Assembly: GCA_000727475.1 (NCBI GenBank)
Contig: KL647295.1
Span: forward strand, 2,254,476 to 2,318,475
DNA: 64,000 nt
Reading direction: 5' to 3'
Origin: Sarcocystis neurona
Lineage: Eukaryota > Apicomplexa > Conoidasida > Eucoccidiorida > Sarcocystidae
This document shows, one piece after another, positions 32,521 to 43,988 of the stretch (its first letter is position 1; each line of letters starts with the position of its first letter). Under the pieces are notes generated by a model that saw only the letters and a program-made list of their open reading frames with translations, was not told the DNA's origin and did no database searches. The translations under genes and the position numbers were made by a program.

Positions 32521-35500
32521 CTTGATATTCTCCGTCGCATGCAGCTGCACTTCACAAGGAATATTTTCATTGATCGAGATGACTTCATGGAAACACCCGT
32601 CCCGGGGTACCACCGCCTCACGCCTGGCGGAGAAGTTCGCCTGAAGCATGCGTACTGGATCAAATGCGAAGAGGTAAGCCTCTCTCTGTACGTGTGTGCG
32701 AGGATGTATACACGCATATATATATGTATATATCTGTGTATGTACCCATGGAGATGTATGCGTGTACGTGTGTAGGCATGCATAAGCAGAGGTTCGCCTG
32801 GAGTACGTGTACTGGGTCAAATGCGAAGAGGTAAGTCTCCCTCTCTATGTGCGTGCCACCGTGTACGCACATATATATACGTATCTGTGTGTGTACCTAC
32901 AGACATGTATGTGTATACGTATGTAGGCACGCGGGCACCTCTGCATGTTGCCTGGTTGTCAAAATGTATACGTGTATGTGTGTGTCATATGTACGTATAC
33001 GTAAACATCCGCTGCGTATCTAAAACACATGTAGGAATACTCAAGAGGCAGTAAACGTGAGTGCCGAGCGCCACGCGTGTGTTGAATGTGGAGGCGGTCT
33101 GAGAGACACGCGCCGAAAGAGAAGGCGGAAAAAGAAGCTGCGTTGGCAGCCGGTTCCTGTGAGCTTCCCGGTCGCACACGAAGGACACACGCGTGCTTCA
33201 AGAGAATGTCCGTCCCCCGAGAAAATGGAGACGCACAAGTTGGTGGACGTGTGCGCGTGTGGATGTTCTTGTCTACGTGGATGACATGTGTGTGTGGTGG
33301 GGGGCCCCTCTACGAAAGCGATGAGGCGCCGGTAAGTCCTGGAGGAGGCGCGAACAAAGGCGTTGCGTGGTGAGTGTCGAGCAGCAGATCGGTCTTTTGG
33401 CGATCTGCGTCTTTCCGCTGTGTTGTGTGTCTTTGTCTTCTACTACTAGTACTGCAGAAGCGTATGCATGTGTGCACGGCAGGACATCGTTATACGTACA
33501 TAGGTAGACGGATAGAATTGTAGGTAGACACGCACGGGGAGATAGATGAAGAGGTCAGAGGCCGCTTCACCTGTTCAGACGTTGCTCTGCGCGACCGAGT
33601 CAACTTACTGGCAGGGCAATACGACAGCTGTCATGTCAGTCACTTTTTTTGACGGTTCTGCGTCTTCTTGTGATCGATCGCACGGACAGCGACATCTGTC
33701 CTCACTACAGTTCCCAACTCACTTTTTCCTCTTCAATGTCACTTCAGATCCGCCGTGTGTATGTGTGTGTGGGATGTGTTGTGTTGTGGGTAACACTACG
33801 TGTATGGATGTATTTCTTCATATATATATATATATTCATACATGCATGCGATACACATGAGAAGGTGTAAACAACAGATGCATGTACTTGTGTGTACATG
33901 TGTAGGTGTGTGTGGAATGTGTGGAGTTGTGGATTACAATACGTGTGTGTATGTCTGTCTTCGTATATATATATATATGTTTATGCGATCCACGTGAGAA
34001 GATGTAAACAACAGGTGCGTGTACATATGTGTATATGTGTATGCGTCATGCGTACGTGGTTTTATGACAGCGGATCGGTGTATGCCAGCAAGCTGTACGT
34101 CGTTTGTTTGTGTGTCAGGTCGGTCCATGGGTGGTCGGGTGTATGTATGTGTATGTAGGTGCGCAGTGTCGTACCGTAATGTTTGGCGACGAGCGGTCGG
34201 CGTGTGAGGCGTATCTCTGCTGTCTTGTTTTTGTTCTGCTTCAGGTGGTGAAGGACGCAGAAGGTCGTGTGGTGGAACTTCGCTGCACGTACGATCCACA
34301 GACAAAAATGGCCGCCACGGCGCCGTGTGGAAGAAAAGTCAAAGGCACCATCCAGTGGCTGTCGGATAAGGACGCTGCTCCGTAAGACCTCTCTCTCTTT
34401 CTCTGAAGCTGTCCCAAATACGTGTTCATACATATATGTATATATATAGGTGCATGTGCTACATACGTGCGTAGCAACAAGTCCCATAGATACGACGATT
34501 TGTACAAACTCGTATGTGTAGAGATATATATATATGTATATACGTATATATACGTACTCATATATATATATATATATACATACATACGTTCTCGTACGTG
34601 TATATATATATATATATGTATATGTGTATGTGTGCGTTGGATACACAGGTGTGTTTGTATCGGTGTTACATGTGTTTCGCTGACGTACGAGTGGTGTGGG
34701 AACACGCCTCGCCGTTTGGAGATGTATAGCGAGCGCCGGAGGGATGGCTACGGGATGATACTGGGATTTTCTTCTTCACGCGCGTCGTCTAGAGTGTATT
34801 TATCACAAGGATTTGTTTGTGTATGTATGTGCATGCGGCTGAACTTGCTTTTCCGGGCCATGTTCGTGGACGTCCAGCATCGATACAGCCGTGTGTACGT
34901 TGGGAGACACACGTTTCCCTGTGTCTCCCTAGAAGAAGTAGGAGGCACCGTTTCCCCGGTCACCCGCGTACATGTGGTGCCCTTCTGTGTTAGCGCGGGA
35001 CTGCCCACGAGCGTAGTAAAGAAGCCGCGCGCGCGTACGCGATCTTCGGCACCTTCACGTGGGCCCGTCGCCCGTCGTGTCTGTCGGTCTCTCCGTCTAA
35101 AGTACGTACAAGTGTAATGATGTAGAAGCGCACACGCATTGGTGTCGCCAGCGATCTTTTTCTCCTCAGCAGACAGAGATACCCATGTTCGTTCACCCTG
35201 GATCGCTCAGAATTTGCGTTCGTGGAGACAGTTGTGTTTTTGGCACGTCTCATTCTCTTTCTCTCTCTGTGGCTCTCTACGTGTCTACATAGGCACGTTG
35301 CCAAGTGCTGGTGTGTGCGTGTGAGGAAGTATGGGCATTCACCCGCTCTGGGTGTGTATTGCCGTCTCGCTCGAGACAGTCTGTTGCGTGAGAGACTCAA
35401 GACAGAAGAAGACGTGTCCCGTCCACGGATGTGTACGCACCCACCGTTCCTGCGGGTGCTTCTTGACTGCCCAAACAGAGCGGAGCTGCGTATCTACGGC

Positions 35501-38500
35501 CGGCTTTTCAACAAAGCCAATCCAGAAGAGGTGGACGAGAACACACCGGACGCGAGCTGGCGCGACCACATCAACCCTGGCTCTCTCAAAGTAAGTGCCT
35601 ATCTCTGTTTGTGGACACGTGTGTCTATGTTGTGTCTATCAACAGATGTGTGTCCACCCTGCACGTACACGTATTTATACATATTTGCTAATGCGTATAA
35701 AGCGTGTCCATGTGTGAACACGTGTGTGTCTGTATAGGAGAAGGAGAAAGAGAAGTCCTGGCACGCGTGTGTCTCCCGGTCTGTGTATACCGCTAACAGA
35801 GTGTCCTGGTGATGACTGCTTGGATGCGTATCTGTCGTAACCGCGCAGTATTTTCATGGAGATGCGTATATGTGCGTCTGCGTGAGGGGAGAGGTAATAG
35901 GCGTGTTACCGCGTACGCAGGTACACATGTGTGTACGTGTGAAGGAGGAGACCCAGCAGCTGGACCCACCGGGATTCGACTGACCGCACAAGACGTCGGT
36001 GTCGCGGCTGTCTCCTGCGTCTGCACGTGTACGTGGATGTGGTTGCGTGGGGACGTCTGTGTGAATGTGAAGGTTTCCCTTCCATGTGACGGGAAACTAC
36101 GGCTCGATACAAGTTTCCGCAGACAGCTCGAGGTCCTCGACACCTGTGCCAAGTTCACGTCTGTAGAGGGAAAAGAAGTGTTGCACAGGGTGGTGTGCGA
36201 TGCGGGTTCTAGTTTTGCCTATTTGGGTCAGGAGCGTTTCAGCAGTTGATCTGCAAGTCTGAGCGGCTCACGCCTCGCCGAAGTCACGCCGCGAGACGGC
36301 ACACGGGGCGCTTAAAATTTTTCTTCCCCGCGGCAGTCTCGGGACGTGACGCGAGAAAGTGTTGGACGGGTGCAGCAGAGATGTTGCCACAAACAGGGGG
36401 CACACGTGCCTGGTGTAGCGAAATAATTATATTTTGCTTGCGTGTACACGTCCTCTCTGTGAGAGTATACGTGTGGTGGAGAGTTCTGAAGACGTCCAGC
36501 CCTTCGCAGTTTTCAGCTGCTCTGCTGCAGTCATGCGGACTCGGCCGTACAATGCGAGCGTGCGACCTACAGGAGTGTCGCTGTGGGGGTGGAAGCTCTG
36601 AGAGTGTGGCGGAGAGTATTTTGCGTTTGATCGAGAGCGATGTGCCTTCTGTCATACTTTGGTAGGAGGATGATAGTAGTAGCAGTGGTGTAGCAGCGGC
36701 GAGAGAGTTGCAAGGATCACCTGCCGACGCGGCTCCTGCGTCGCCACGTGCTACCCAAGGAAAGGGGAACCGCGCGCCGAACAGAGAGAGATCCGTCAGA
36801 GAGTCGCGCACGTATGTATTCATATGGGAAGCTGAATTGCCGGTGCGCGTTTGTATTATATGGAAGGGTGCAGATGATCCGTGTGTCTAGTGACGCAGAG
36901 GATGTATATCGATAAATCCGTCTGCGTTGTCTACCTACGTACGCTCTCACGTACTTGTGTGAGGCGTATTAGACAGACGTGAGCATGCGTGCGTACGTAC
37001 ACTTCAGCTTAAGATATACCTTGCGCTTTGTCCCAACTGCATACATATATGCAAATACGTATGTCCCTACATTTATGTACACATCTTATGAAAGCCCATT
37101 TGTATGCTGCATACCTTTCGCGTGGACACGTGTAGAAACGCCTGCCGTGTTGCTCCAACATCGGCGCGCCCGCGTCCTGCACAGGCGAATGTACGGAGAA
37201 CGGCAGCAGCGCGTTTGTGGGTGTGGTACAACGACTGTTGCTGCTACTTTTGGTCGCATGTGTGGAGTGCCAGTGGTGCTACTGTTTAGCGTTGGCGTTA
37301 CTCATAACGCTGTTCAGATGCAATTTTCCGCGGAGGATAATATTTGGCAAGGTTGCGTGCGCGTACAGCGGTACTTCTCAGGCTGCGATACACTCTGACT
37401 GCCCACTCCTGTGGTTTATAGAATCCGTAGATGTCTGTCTCTCCTGTAGAAGCAGTTCAAGCCACGCTGGTGTAAATAGAGCTGTACACGTCTGTGTTAA
37501 GTACACGTTTTACACTCGCGTGCACGTACCTATATACATATTATGTATGCGTGTATATCTACGGCAGTGCATCCCAGGTACTCCCGAATGAGTACATACA
37601 TACACATATGTATACATAAAGCCGTACGTCCCACGTACTCACTCTATGTATACGTATATATCCGTGTGTATACGTACGGCCGTGTACGCACAGGTGAGTT
37701 GGGTGGAGAGCGACTTCATCGCCAGTGCTGCTCTTTTGGAGGCAACAGCATCACAAAGTGCACACGGCACGTGTTTTCTTCCTGTCTCGTCTCCGTGTGA
37801 TGTCCCATTCTGTGCCTTTTTCAGGTGCGTGGCTTTCCTGTCGTGTGGGTCGCTTCTTTTCTGCTGCGCTTTTGGCGAACTAACTGCTTACGTACTCAGA
37901 TTTGAAGTAATCGGTTTTCTCTGCATTCCATCATTGCATGTGTACGTATCGAAGGGCGTGCGCCAGTATGTGTTGTGATATGTGTATCACACACAGATAG
38001 GTGTATGAACACTTGTGCACGCTAGTACCTAAATATCAGTGTGTTGTGTGTGTGTGTGTGGATGTGGGAGTATATTATTTCTGTGTTTATGCGTGGTTCT
38101 GGCCGTGGATGCCTCCTTTAGGTATACAAAGGCCTGGTGGAGCGGTGCGTCACAGATCCCAGAGTGTTCCCGCCGCAGTCGTCGGTGCAGTTCGAACGGT
38201 TGGGTTTCTTCACTCGAGATGCGTCTACGTTGCCGGAGGGAGGAGCTGAAGAAGAGGAAGCAGGAGAGAAACCAGCCGCAGGAACAACAACGGGAGGAGC
38301 AGGAGGACGGGCAGGAGCAGGAGACTTGCCAGTGTTCAACCTGACTGTGTCGCTGCAGGAGGGGTTCACGAGCAGCGAAGATGTGGAGAAAGAGAAGGCG
38401 AAAGCTCAGGATAAACTGGCGCGAGAGAAGGCAGCGTTGGAAAGGCAGAAGAAAAAGGAGGAGAGAGAGATGAAGAAGCTGATGAAAGAGAAGCAGCTGC

Positions 38501-38556
38501 AGCAGCAAGCTCCTGCTGCTCCCGGCTGCAAACGCGAGTCTGCTGCACGCAATTGA
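20324..38556 (+). CDS. Glutaminyl-tRNA synthetase (GlnRS), 12 exons
   Basis: Class I synthetase charging tRNA-Gln in the cytosol. Exons: 20324-20903, 22851-23583, 24325-24425, 25636-25783, 26631-26758, 28340-28544, 29969-30151, 31985-32123, 32545-32673, 34245-34381, 35479-35590, 38122-38556. All phases agree and the sum is 3,030 bases (1,009 residues). Residues 1-290 look GST-like ([28 protein letters not shown]), followed by an Ala/Gly/Thr-rich linker. The catalytic core starts near 370, with the HIGH-type motif in [15 protein letters not shown] (HLGH about 402-405) and the KMSKS-type motif VMSKR (about 628-632). The two-barrel anticodon-binding region follows ([19 protein letters not shown]), with a 35-residue acidic/Gly insert before FNLTVSLQ. 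The C-terminus is a Lys/Glu-rich helix. Known: in Plasmodium, GlnRS, GluRS and MetRS bind the membrane protein tRip through GST-like domains; a similar complex is inferred. Donor 4 is the unusual GTCCGT. Confidence 0.95.
21581..21607 (+). repeat. (TAC)9 microsatellite in GlnRS intron 1
   Basis: Nine uninterrupted TAC triplets lie in the first intron of the GlnRS gene. Confidence 0.95.
24229..24262 (+). repeat. CA/TA microsatellite in GlnRS intron 2
   Basis: A short CA run passes directly into an alternating TA run, about 60 bases before the exon 3 acceptor. Similar TA/TG runs occur in most introns of this gene, for example 25860-25890 and 26022-26045. Confidence 0.9.
29460..29610 (+). repeat. 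Tandem duplication, about 72-bp offset, in GlnRS intron 6
   Basis: The word series around ACAGAAAGAAATACATGTATG (from 29467) returns as ACAGAGAGAACTGCATGTGTG (from 29539), followed in both by GGGAGGTAGG/GCGAGAAGTAGG-type sequence. The copies are moderately diverged and non-coding. Confidence 0.6.
32475..32520 (+). repeat. (GT)n microsatellite at the GlnRS intron 8 acceptor side
   Basis: A 46-base GT run with two interruptions ends 24 bases before the exon 9 acceptor (CAG at 32542-32544). It replaces the usual polypyrimidine tract with an alternating purine/pyrimidine run. Confidence 0.9.
32625..32975 (+). repeat. Tandem triplication containing the 3' end of GlnRS exon 9 and its donor
   Basis: The end of exon 9 (codes [14 protein letters not shown], donor GTAAGC at 32674) plus about 110 bases of intron is copied downstream. 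The second copy (about 32787-32940) codes [14 protein letters not shown] and ends in an even better donor, GTAAGT at 32831; its offset is 157 bases. A third, decayed copy follows (anchor GCCTGG..GTCAAAATG near 32950, offset 142). If the second copy were spliced in through the CAG at 32787-32789 it would be 41 bases long and shift the frame, so it is best read as a pseudo-exon. Confidence 0.85.
33760..34030 (+). repeat. Tandem duplication, 137-bp offset, in GlnRS intron 9
   Basis: A unit with GTGTGTGTGG(G/A)ATGTGT, an alternating TA run, GCGAT(A/C)CAC(A/G)TGAGAAG and GTAAACAACAG is present twice; GTAAACAACAG lies at 33867 and 34004. The copies are well conserved, so the event is fairly recent. 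Confidence 0.85.
34520..34630 (+). repeat. TA/TACG-rich microsatellite in GlnRS intron 10
   Basis: Three TA runs separated by ACGTACTC, ACATACGT and similar words. Much of it is self-complementary and could fold as a long hairpin or cruciform. Confidence 0.85.
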
Positions 38557-41500
38557 AAGAAGACAAAGAAACAATCCTGTCCGCTGGCGCGTGGAAGGGG
38601 AGAAGGAAACGCGGGCGTTAAAAGGCCTTATACATCTGGTGAATACTGCAAAGAAGGCGAACTCGAATGTAGGCTGAAGAAGACGAATAGAGGGTGAAGG
38701 AAAGGCAGACTGAGGCAGAATGCGGTAGAAGAGGAGGGGGCACGGTATAGTACAGGATGAAAAGCTGCGAAATATAGGTCAGCAGAGCCCTGAGTGTGTC
38801 GAGCAGCGGTTTAGAAGAGACGAAGCCAGCACGGGAGGAGTGTTTGTTTTCAAAAGTAGGGCCTGCACATCACAGACTACCTATTCGTCGTTGCCACCCA
38901 GAGACTTCCGTACACCGCCGCGTTGGGTACTTTGTTGTTGCTTGGGTGGTCCTCAACCGTATTTGCCTTTGTAGGCGGCTCGCTGAACGAGGTTGGATAT
39001 TGTTTTTGTATAACTGAAGGACGAAAGCTCGTGCTTTGGCGGGGGGCACTTCCTGGTTGTGTACTTTTTCGAGAAACAGCGCATTTCCGCGACAGAGGAA
39101 TGTTTACGTCAAGAGACGCACAGGCGGCGACGAGATAAGTGTTACTCAATTTGAGTTCATATGCGTGGTGGCGGAAACTCTTTTGTGGGGAGTGAAAAAG
39201 AGCAATCGCTTGTTGACCGCATTCGTCTTATGGTACAGAGGACGGACAGTGTTGTCCCCGTAGATGGCGGAGAGATGGCTATAATTAGATTGAAGCGTCC
39301 AGTGCGGAAGAAACGGATCTTCGTGGCCTCCCGGGAAATGAAAGCGAGCTGCTATTACACCGGACGCTGCCGTCTGCGGAAGCCGTCTCAAGACGGCATC
39401 TGTTTTTCGTGAAACACAACCGTAATCAAAAAGCGAGTCATCTCTATAACGAAACTGTAGTACAGGCAGCGCGCGCAGCACTAGATCTGCCCGTGCTATA
39501 CAGCTGCCATTGAGTGTTGCACCACACACACACCCCCACACACCCACAGCTACCTACACGTATACAGACAGATTCTCTAATGTGTTGAGGTGTGCAGTAA
39601 TAGCGCGATTAACCACGTGTTAAAAAACTCACATGAAGCAGGAGGTCCAGACGACTGCAATAGTGGTGGCAAAAATACGCTCTGATGTAAATATAAATAT
39701 GCTTGTACACGTAGGTACGCGCGGGTCATACCATTGATGTACGTATGTTGCAGGTGGACGTTTGGCAAGAATGACGTAGGGGAGCGCCACGGTGAAGGCG
39801 ACGTTAAGCACAATATCCCGATACGTCGTTTTGTGTGTAGACGTTTGCGTTGACGAGGAAGTCGCAACTGGAAGCGCTGGAAACAACGTTAGATGTTCAC
39901 TGACGGTAACGTACGATACTGATGACAACAATTAGCTTCAGGTCGATATCTATAGCACTGACGACGGCAAACGCTACGTATATAATTGGGATGACAGTGG
40001 TGGTAATAAAAATGATGGCTGGACTGGTGACGGCAGTAATAATGATGGAAATGGATGCGGTGCAGTGACGGTCACAGTGAAGTAATGTTTCACAGTCATG
40101 GAGAGCATGACTGCAATTATGAGAATGAGCAGAACTTTTACGACCCAAGGGTAAAGATTGATAGCGATAAGGATAAAATAAATGGCGACGCTGGTGGAAA
40201 AGCTAGTGGTGATAACTAACATGGTATTAGTGCGGATGCGAAGGACGGAGAGGATGGTGTACAGAATTAATGAGAATGGTTATTAAAAGGATAAGTAGGG
40301 GTATATCCTCAAAACAACCTACACCTTTAAAGCGTATTATTACACTTCCACGTAGGAACGTCGATGAAAGCTTCACATGTCTTCCTTACGAAGGCGTACG
40401 TGTGTGTTTAGGGCGGCTGTGCACTTGGCCGCCCTGTATTGCACACACTTGTGTCAGAGGACGAAGTATATGACACGATAGAAAAGGAACTCGTGGAAGT
40501 GACGAAGACCGGTGGTGACTAAACATCATCTTTTTCTTTTTGCGACACGCGGAATGCGGTATACGTGTGTGACTCGGCGCACAGCTATCCACATACACTG
40601 CATTGAATTTGCAAAATTTGTTTCCTCGATAAGGATATCAGGACATATAAAGAAACTGAGAGAAGTTACTGGTCAAGGGTTCACTGCGGACTACAGTTGC
40701 CGCATATTTCTGTGATTATCATTCCCTTGGAACAACTCAGAAGCTGGCTTTGCAGTCCAAGTTCGTAGTGGGTTTGCTAACCGGACACACGTAAAGCGCT
40801 CTTTTTAAATGTAATCCTGTCGTCACTGATTAGCTGCAATATTTTCTGTATTCTCTATTTCAGCGTCTTCGTAGGCCTTACGGTGGTTTCACAGCGTCGC
40901 TTCATCTACCATTTGGGGCAAAATGCCGGCGTCCAAAGAAAGCTTTGAACAGACTCGCCTACCCAACGTCTAGTAACAAGGGTGTGGCAGACTCTGTCCT
41001 CTGGTATGAGAGCTTGTACAGGCGGAGACGTGCCTAGATTTTTCGGACTTCTGCATCAGAGCGTGAATTAGAAGCGATCACTTGAATTGACAGTTTAATC
41101 CAGGACTCGCTGAATAATACCTGGAAGCGTACTCTGTAATTAAGCACAAGCCTCCTGTCACGACAGTACTAAGAATTACCCACCACACGACATGTTATAT
41201 TTACTTCGTAACAGGTTCCCGGAGGCGGGCTGCAATGCTTACAGAAGCCCTGAACCTGTAAATCAAAAAGCACAGTTGAGTTCAGGTCCTTGTTTGTGGA
41301 AAGTAATAAACCACCTGTCTTAACCCTTTACGCAGAAATGTAAGGAACATTCAGATCCTTCTTTAGGATTGATAAGCTAGAATCTCTGAAGGCCGTACTC
41401 CTTTATGGAAAGACGTGAAATAGAAACTACACTCTCCATACTATGCGGTCCGCATAAAGTGTCCGGCTCGAAAGCCTGCGATACGTAATAGACACTCTTC

Positions 41501-42427
41501 CTCTGTGTCATCTTTCGTGTGACAAGTGACTGTTCGTGCTGAAACACCTTGGCTTTCACGTTTGAAAGTTTTATTCCCATCGATACGTTTTATGGTGGTT
41601 TCTGCGCTCTTCGGATTGAACAAGTATTTGCCTGGAGAATCTATTCCACGTCGAAAGCGTTACCAGACGCCGAGTTCCCCATTCGCAATGATGTGTTACA
41701 AGCAAGGCTAGTCTAACTCCATCGTAGCACACTAGTGCGCGAACCGCGACATGCTGTCGAAGCCTGATTCGGTTTTCTGCCCCCATACTGCTGAGAAAGC
41801 TTTGTTTGCTCAGAACGTACACTGTGTGTTAAACATATCCTAAATGACGCACATTTGGGAACTGCTGTTACACCATTACCGTCTTTCAGATGCCTCCTGA
41901 AAAAGATGGAGACTGACTGATTTGCATCAGTGTTGAGCTACGTGTGTTGACACCGCGGCCGTAGAACGTGCACATCCACACTTATGCACCTGGCATAGCG
42001 TTGCACAGATTCTACATGAGAATCGTCGGTAAAGAAATCATACTGTGTTACACACGTATCGTCAAAGCAGTTGAATCTTTGGATCGTCTTCGTCTGCAGG
42101 AAGCTACTTGTCGCGCGGGCTCCCTGAAGCGGGTGTTGAACTGAAATTCCTGCTGAAAGGTTCTCGTGCGCTGATCTACGCGAGCCTTGATTTCGAAGTC
42201 TTCTTCCCTAACCGTTTTCCTCCTGCAGAAGTCAGAGACAACGTAAACATCTGTCTTTTCAGTCAACTGCCGTCTGCGATAGTCTATAGAGTACTCCTTG
42301 GTGCCTTGAAATGTAACAGCCTTTTTGCCACATCTACAGCCGCGTAAGTTGCGCTGAATAATATTAAATTTGCAACGTACTACGCGACACCTACAGAAAA
42401 AAAGAGAGTGCTAAAAACAGCAAACGC
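38557..42427. other. Gene-poor, repeat-poor intergenic region
   Basis: The first few hundred bases should hold the GlnRS 3' UTR. The rest has balanced composition, few microsatellites and no recognisable protein. A plus-strand ORF starting at ATG 39161 (83 codons, ends 39412) and a longer antisense frame at 39146-39547 overlap; neither has identifiable features. A degenerate GAT/GGT-type triplet island spans 39880-40260. A minus-strand open frame at 41377-41580 is also unrecognised. I see no tRNA, rRNA or transposon signature. Confidence 0.5.
39880..40260. repeat. Degenerate GAT/GGT/AAT triplet-rich island
   Basis: Imperfect alternation of GATGAC, GGTGGT, AATGATGG and TGACGG words at three-base periodicity suggests a decayed trinucleotide repeat. 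No intact frame runs through it on the plus strand. Confidence 0.5.
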
Positions 42428-42500
42428 ATGCAAGCCGTGGCTTGGCGGGTAGCCACATTTTATATCTCGCGCGTGAGAGGCGGGGATTCTAGCCCGCTAT
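42428..42500 (+). other. Cluster of three stem-loops with tRNA-like arrangement
   Basis: Three hairpins lie within 61 bases: GTGGCT/AGCCAC (42437-42442 with 42451-42456), CTC/GAG around CGCG (42466-42477), and GCGGG/CCCGC (42480-42484 with 42493-42497) with loop GATTCTAG. The first and last recall D-arm and T-arm positions and the last recalls a degraded B-box, but no proper anticodon arm or acceptor stem is present. It lies about 150 bases upstream of the TFB5 start and might be a tRNA-derived relic or a chance structure. Confidence 0.25.
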
Positions 42501-42651
42501 ACCCTTCCTTCCTTTGGAGTCTTTTCGGAACTCAAGTATTTTGTTGTTAACTTTCCTTAACGCCTTTGTCTCGTACACCATTTTCTTCCAAAGTCGAAAG
42601 GCGGGTTCACGTTTTACGTTAGTACAGACCGGATGAAGGTGGCTGCCCAAC

Positions 42652-43988
42652 ATGGTTGCTGCGTTAAAGGGCGTTCTTGTGAAATGGTAAGGGAGAATCG
42701 TATATATCGCCTTGTTGATACTTTACATATCGCTTTGAGAGAGCAGCCCACTGAAATCGAGTGAGTATCTACGACTATATCCATGTTTTCCTTTCGCCCC
42801 TACTTCTCGTGTAGCATATGATCAACAACAGTGAAGGGTGCGCACCTCACATGTGGGCTTTTTCGTATTATTCAATGAAGAGCTTTGGTGAGGGAGCGTT
42901 ATCTGGGTAGCAAAGACATCGCGTGTGGGTACACATCGTGTAGCGGAACACGTTACATGTGTTCCGCTTCACTATATGTGAGTGTATGTATATATACATA
43001 TATGTATATATATATATATATTCATATATACGTGTCTGTACGTGTCTTGCGTATATGAGGTTTACCAACTTGGAGGGACCACAACGTACGACAGGCAGGC
43101 AGAGCTTGAAAGTCGTCCATCGATGTAGTCTGTGGAGTCACATGCTGCGTTATTGCTGCAGCGACCCTCCGACGATGGAAATCATTTTGCTGCTGAATGA
43201 AACCCGTCACTTTATCATCGAGCAGCTAAACGAAGAATACGTTCTTTGTAGAGAGTGCGTCTTCGATTTCCTAGAGGTACGCTCACCATCACCTAGCACT
43301 CTACTGCTGCTGCACGGAATGCTCCTACAACTCCAGCTCCTGCTATTCGCGCCCCTCCGCCGATGACTACCCCATTGCCGCTGTTAGTAGCGTCACTCCT
43401 GCTGCGACGAGTACTCCTAGGCGTACAAATATTACTACTACCAGTAGTCCTACGAGGAGGCGTGCTGTGACTATTCGTATTGACGCTACTGTTGTTACAA
43501 CTGCAGAGCTACTACTTCTCCTCTTGCTGCTCAGTGATACTCCCATACTACTACCACTTCTGAGTAACCGTGCCGTCTGTACTAGTAATAGTAGTACTAC
43601 TGATAATAGTACTATTTGAATAGTAGTAGCTAGGGCTATTACTTCTGTCACAGCTATCAGTGAGCCAGTCGTACGGCTTCTACAGCACCTTAGTGGCACT
43701 GCTACTTGTCGTGCTACTATTAGGTCGATCTGCGCGAACCTCCGTCGAACACACACATGTGGATGTTTACCGTTAAGGCAGTTCATTCTACGGAGCTCAC
43801 AGTATACTAAAACAGGAGAGTGGGATGTTACCTTATCCGTGCGTACGCGTTTTCGGTAGCGGTGACTTGGCTGCGGGTCTCCTGTTTCTCCGTTACAGGA
43901 AGAAGTGACGCGCCGTCTGGAGCTTGCGGAGCGGCAGACAGCAGAATTTCAACGAGAGATTCGTCAAGCAAGGGCCGGGCAAGAGTAA
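42652..43988 (+). CDS. TFIIH subunit TFB5/TTDA (p8) homologue, three exons
   Basis: TFB5 is the smallest TFIIH core subunit; it binds Tfb2/p52 and stimulates the XPB helicase in transcription initiation and nucleotide excision repair (known for yeast and human). Exons: 42652-42686, 43162-43276 and 43899-43988. Phases match (2/2, then 0/0) and give exactly 80 codons, 79 residues, against 71-72 in human and yeast. The start MVAALKGVLVKCDPPT fits the family's conserved N-terminus (M-V-x-x-LKGVL-I/V-x-CDP), followed by LLLNETRHFIIEQLNEEYVL and a C-terminal helix EEEVTRRLELAERQTAEF. Donors are GTAAGG and GTACGC. Exon 1 codes only 11 whole codons, so the gene is easy to miss. Nothing nearby suggests co-regulation. 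Alternatives are unlikely given the combined sequence, length and phase match. Confidence 0.82.
42985..43030 (+). repeat. TA/TATG microsatellite in TFB5 intron 1
   Basis: Alternating TATATA/CATATATG runs followed by TTCATATATACG, between TFB5 exons 1 and 2. Confidence 0.85.
43370..43700 (+). repeat. Degenerate ACT/GCT triplet island in TFB5 intron 2
   Basis: Imperfect ACT, ACTACC and GTAGTA triplets give long pseudo-frames on both strands (Thr/Ser/Leu or Val/Ile-rich) but no intact domain. The island lies wholly within the second TFB5 intron. It matches in style the islands near 39880 and 45420 and the coding one near 4430-4560. Confidence 0.6.

Noticed and set aside
39146..39547. Minus-strand ORF of 133 codons and the overlapping plus-strand ORF 39161-39412
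   Set aside because: The minus frame starts in a CA microsatellite from a non-ATG codon; the plus frame has an ATG but no recognisable feature, and the two cannot both be coding.
41377..41822. Minus-strand frames that looked briefly like retroelement polymerase or RNase H fragments
   Set aside because: No catalytic motifs, no long terminal repeats and no consistent frame; the resemblance did not hold on closer reading.
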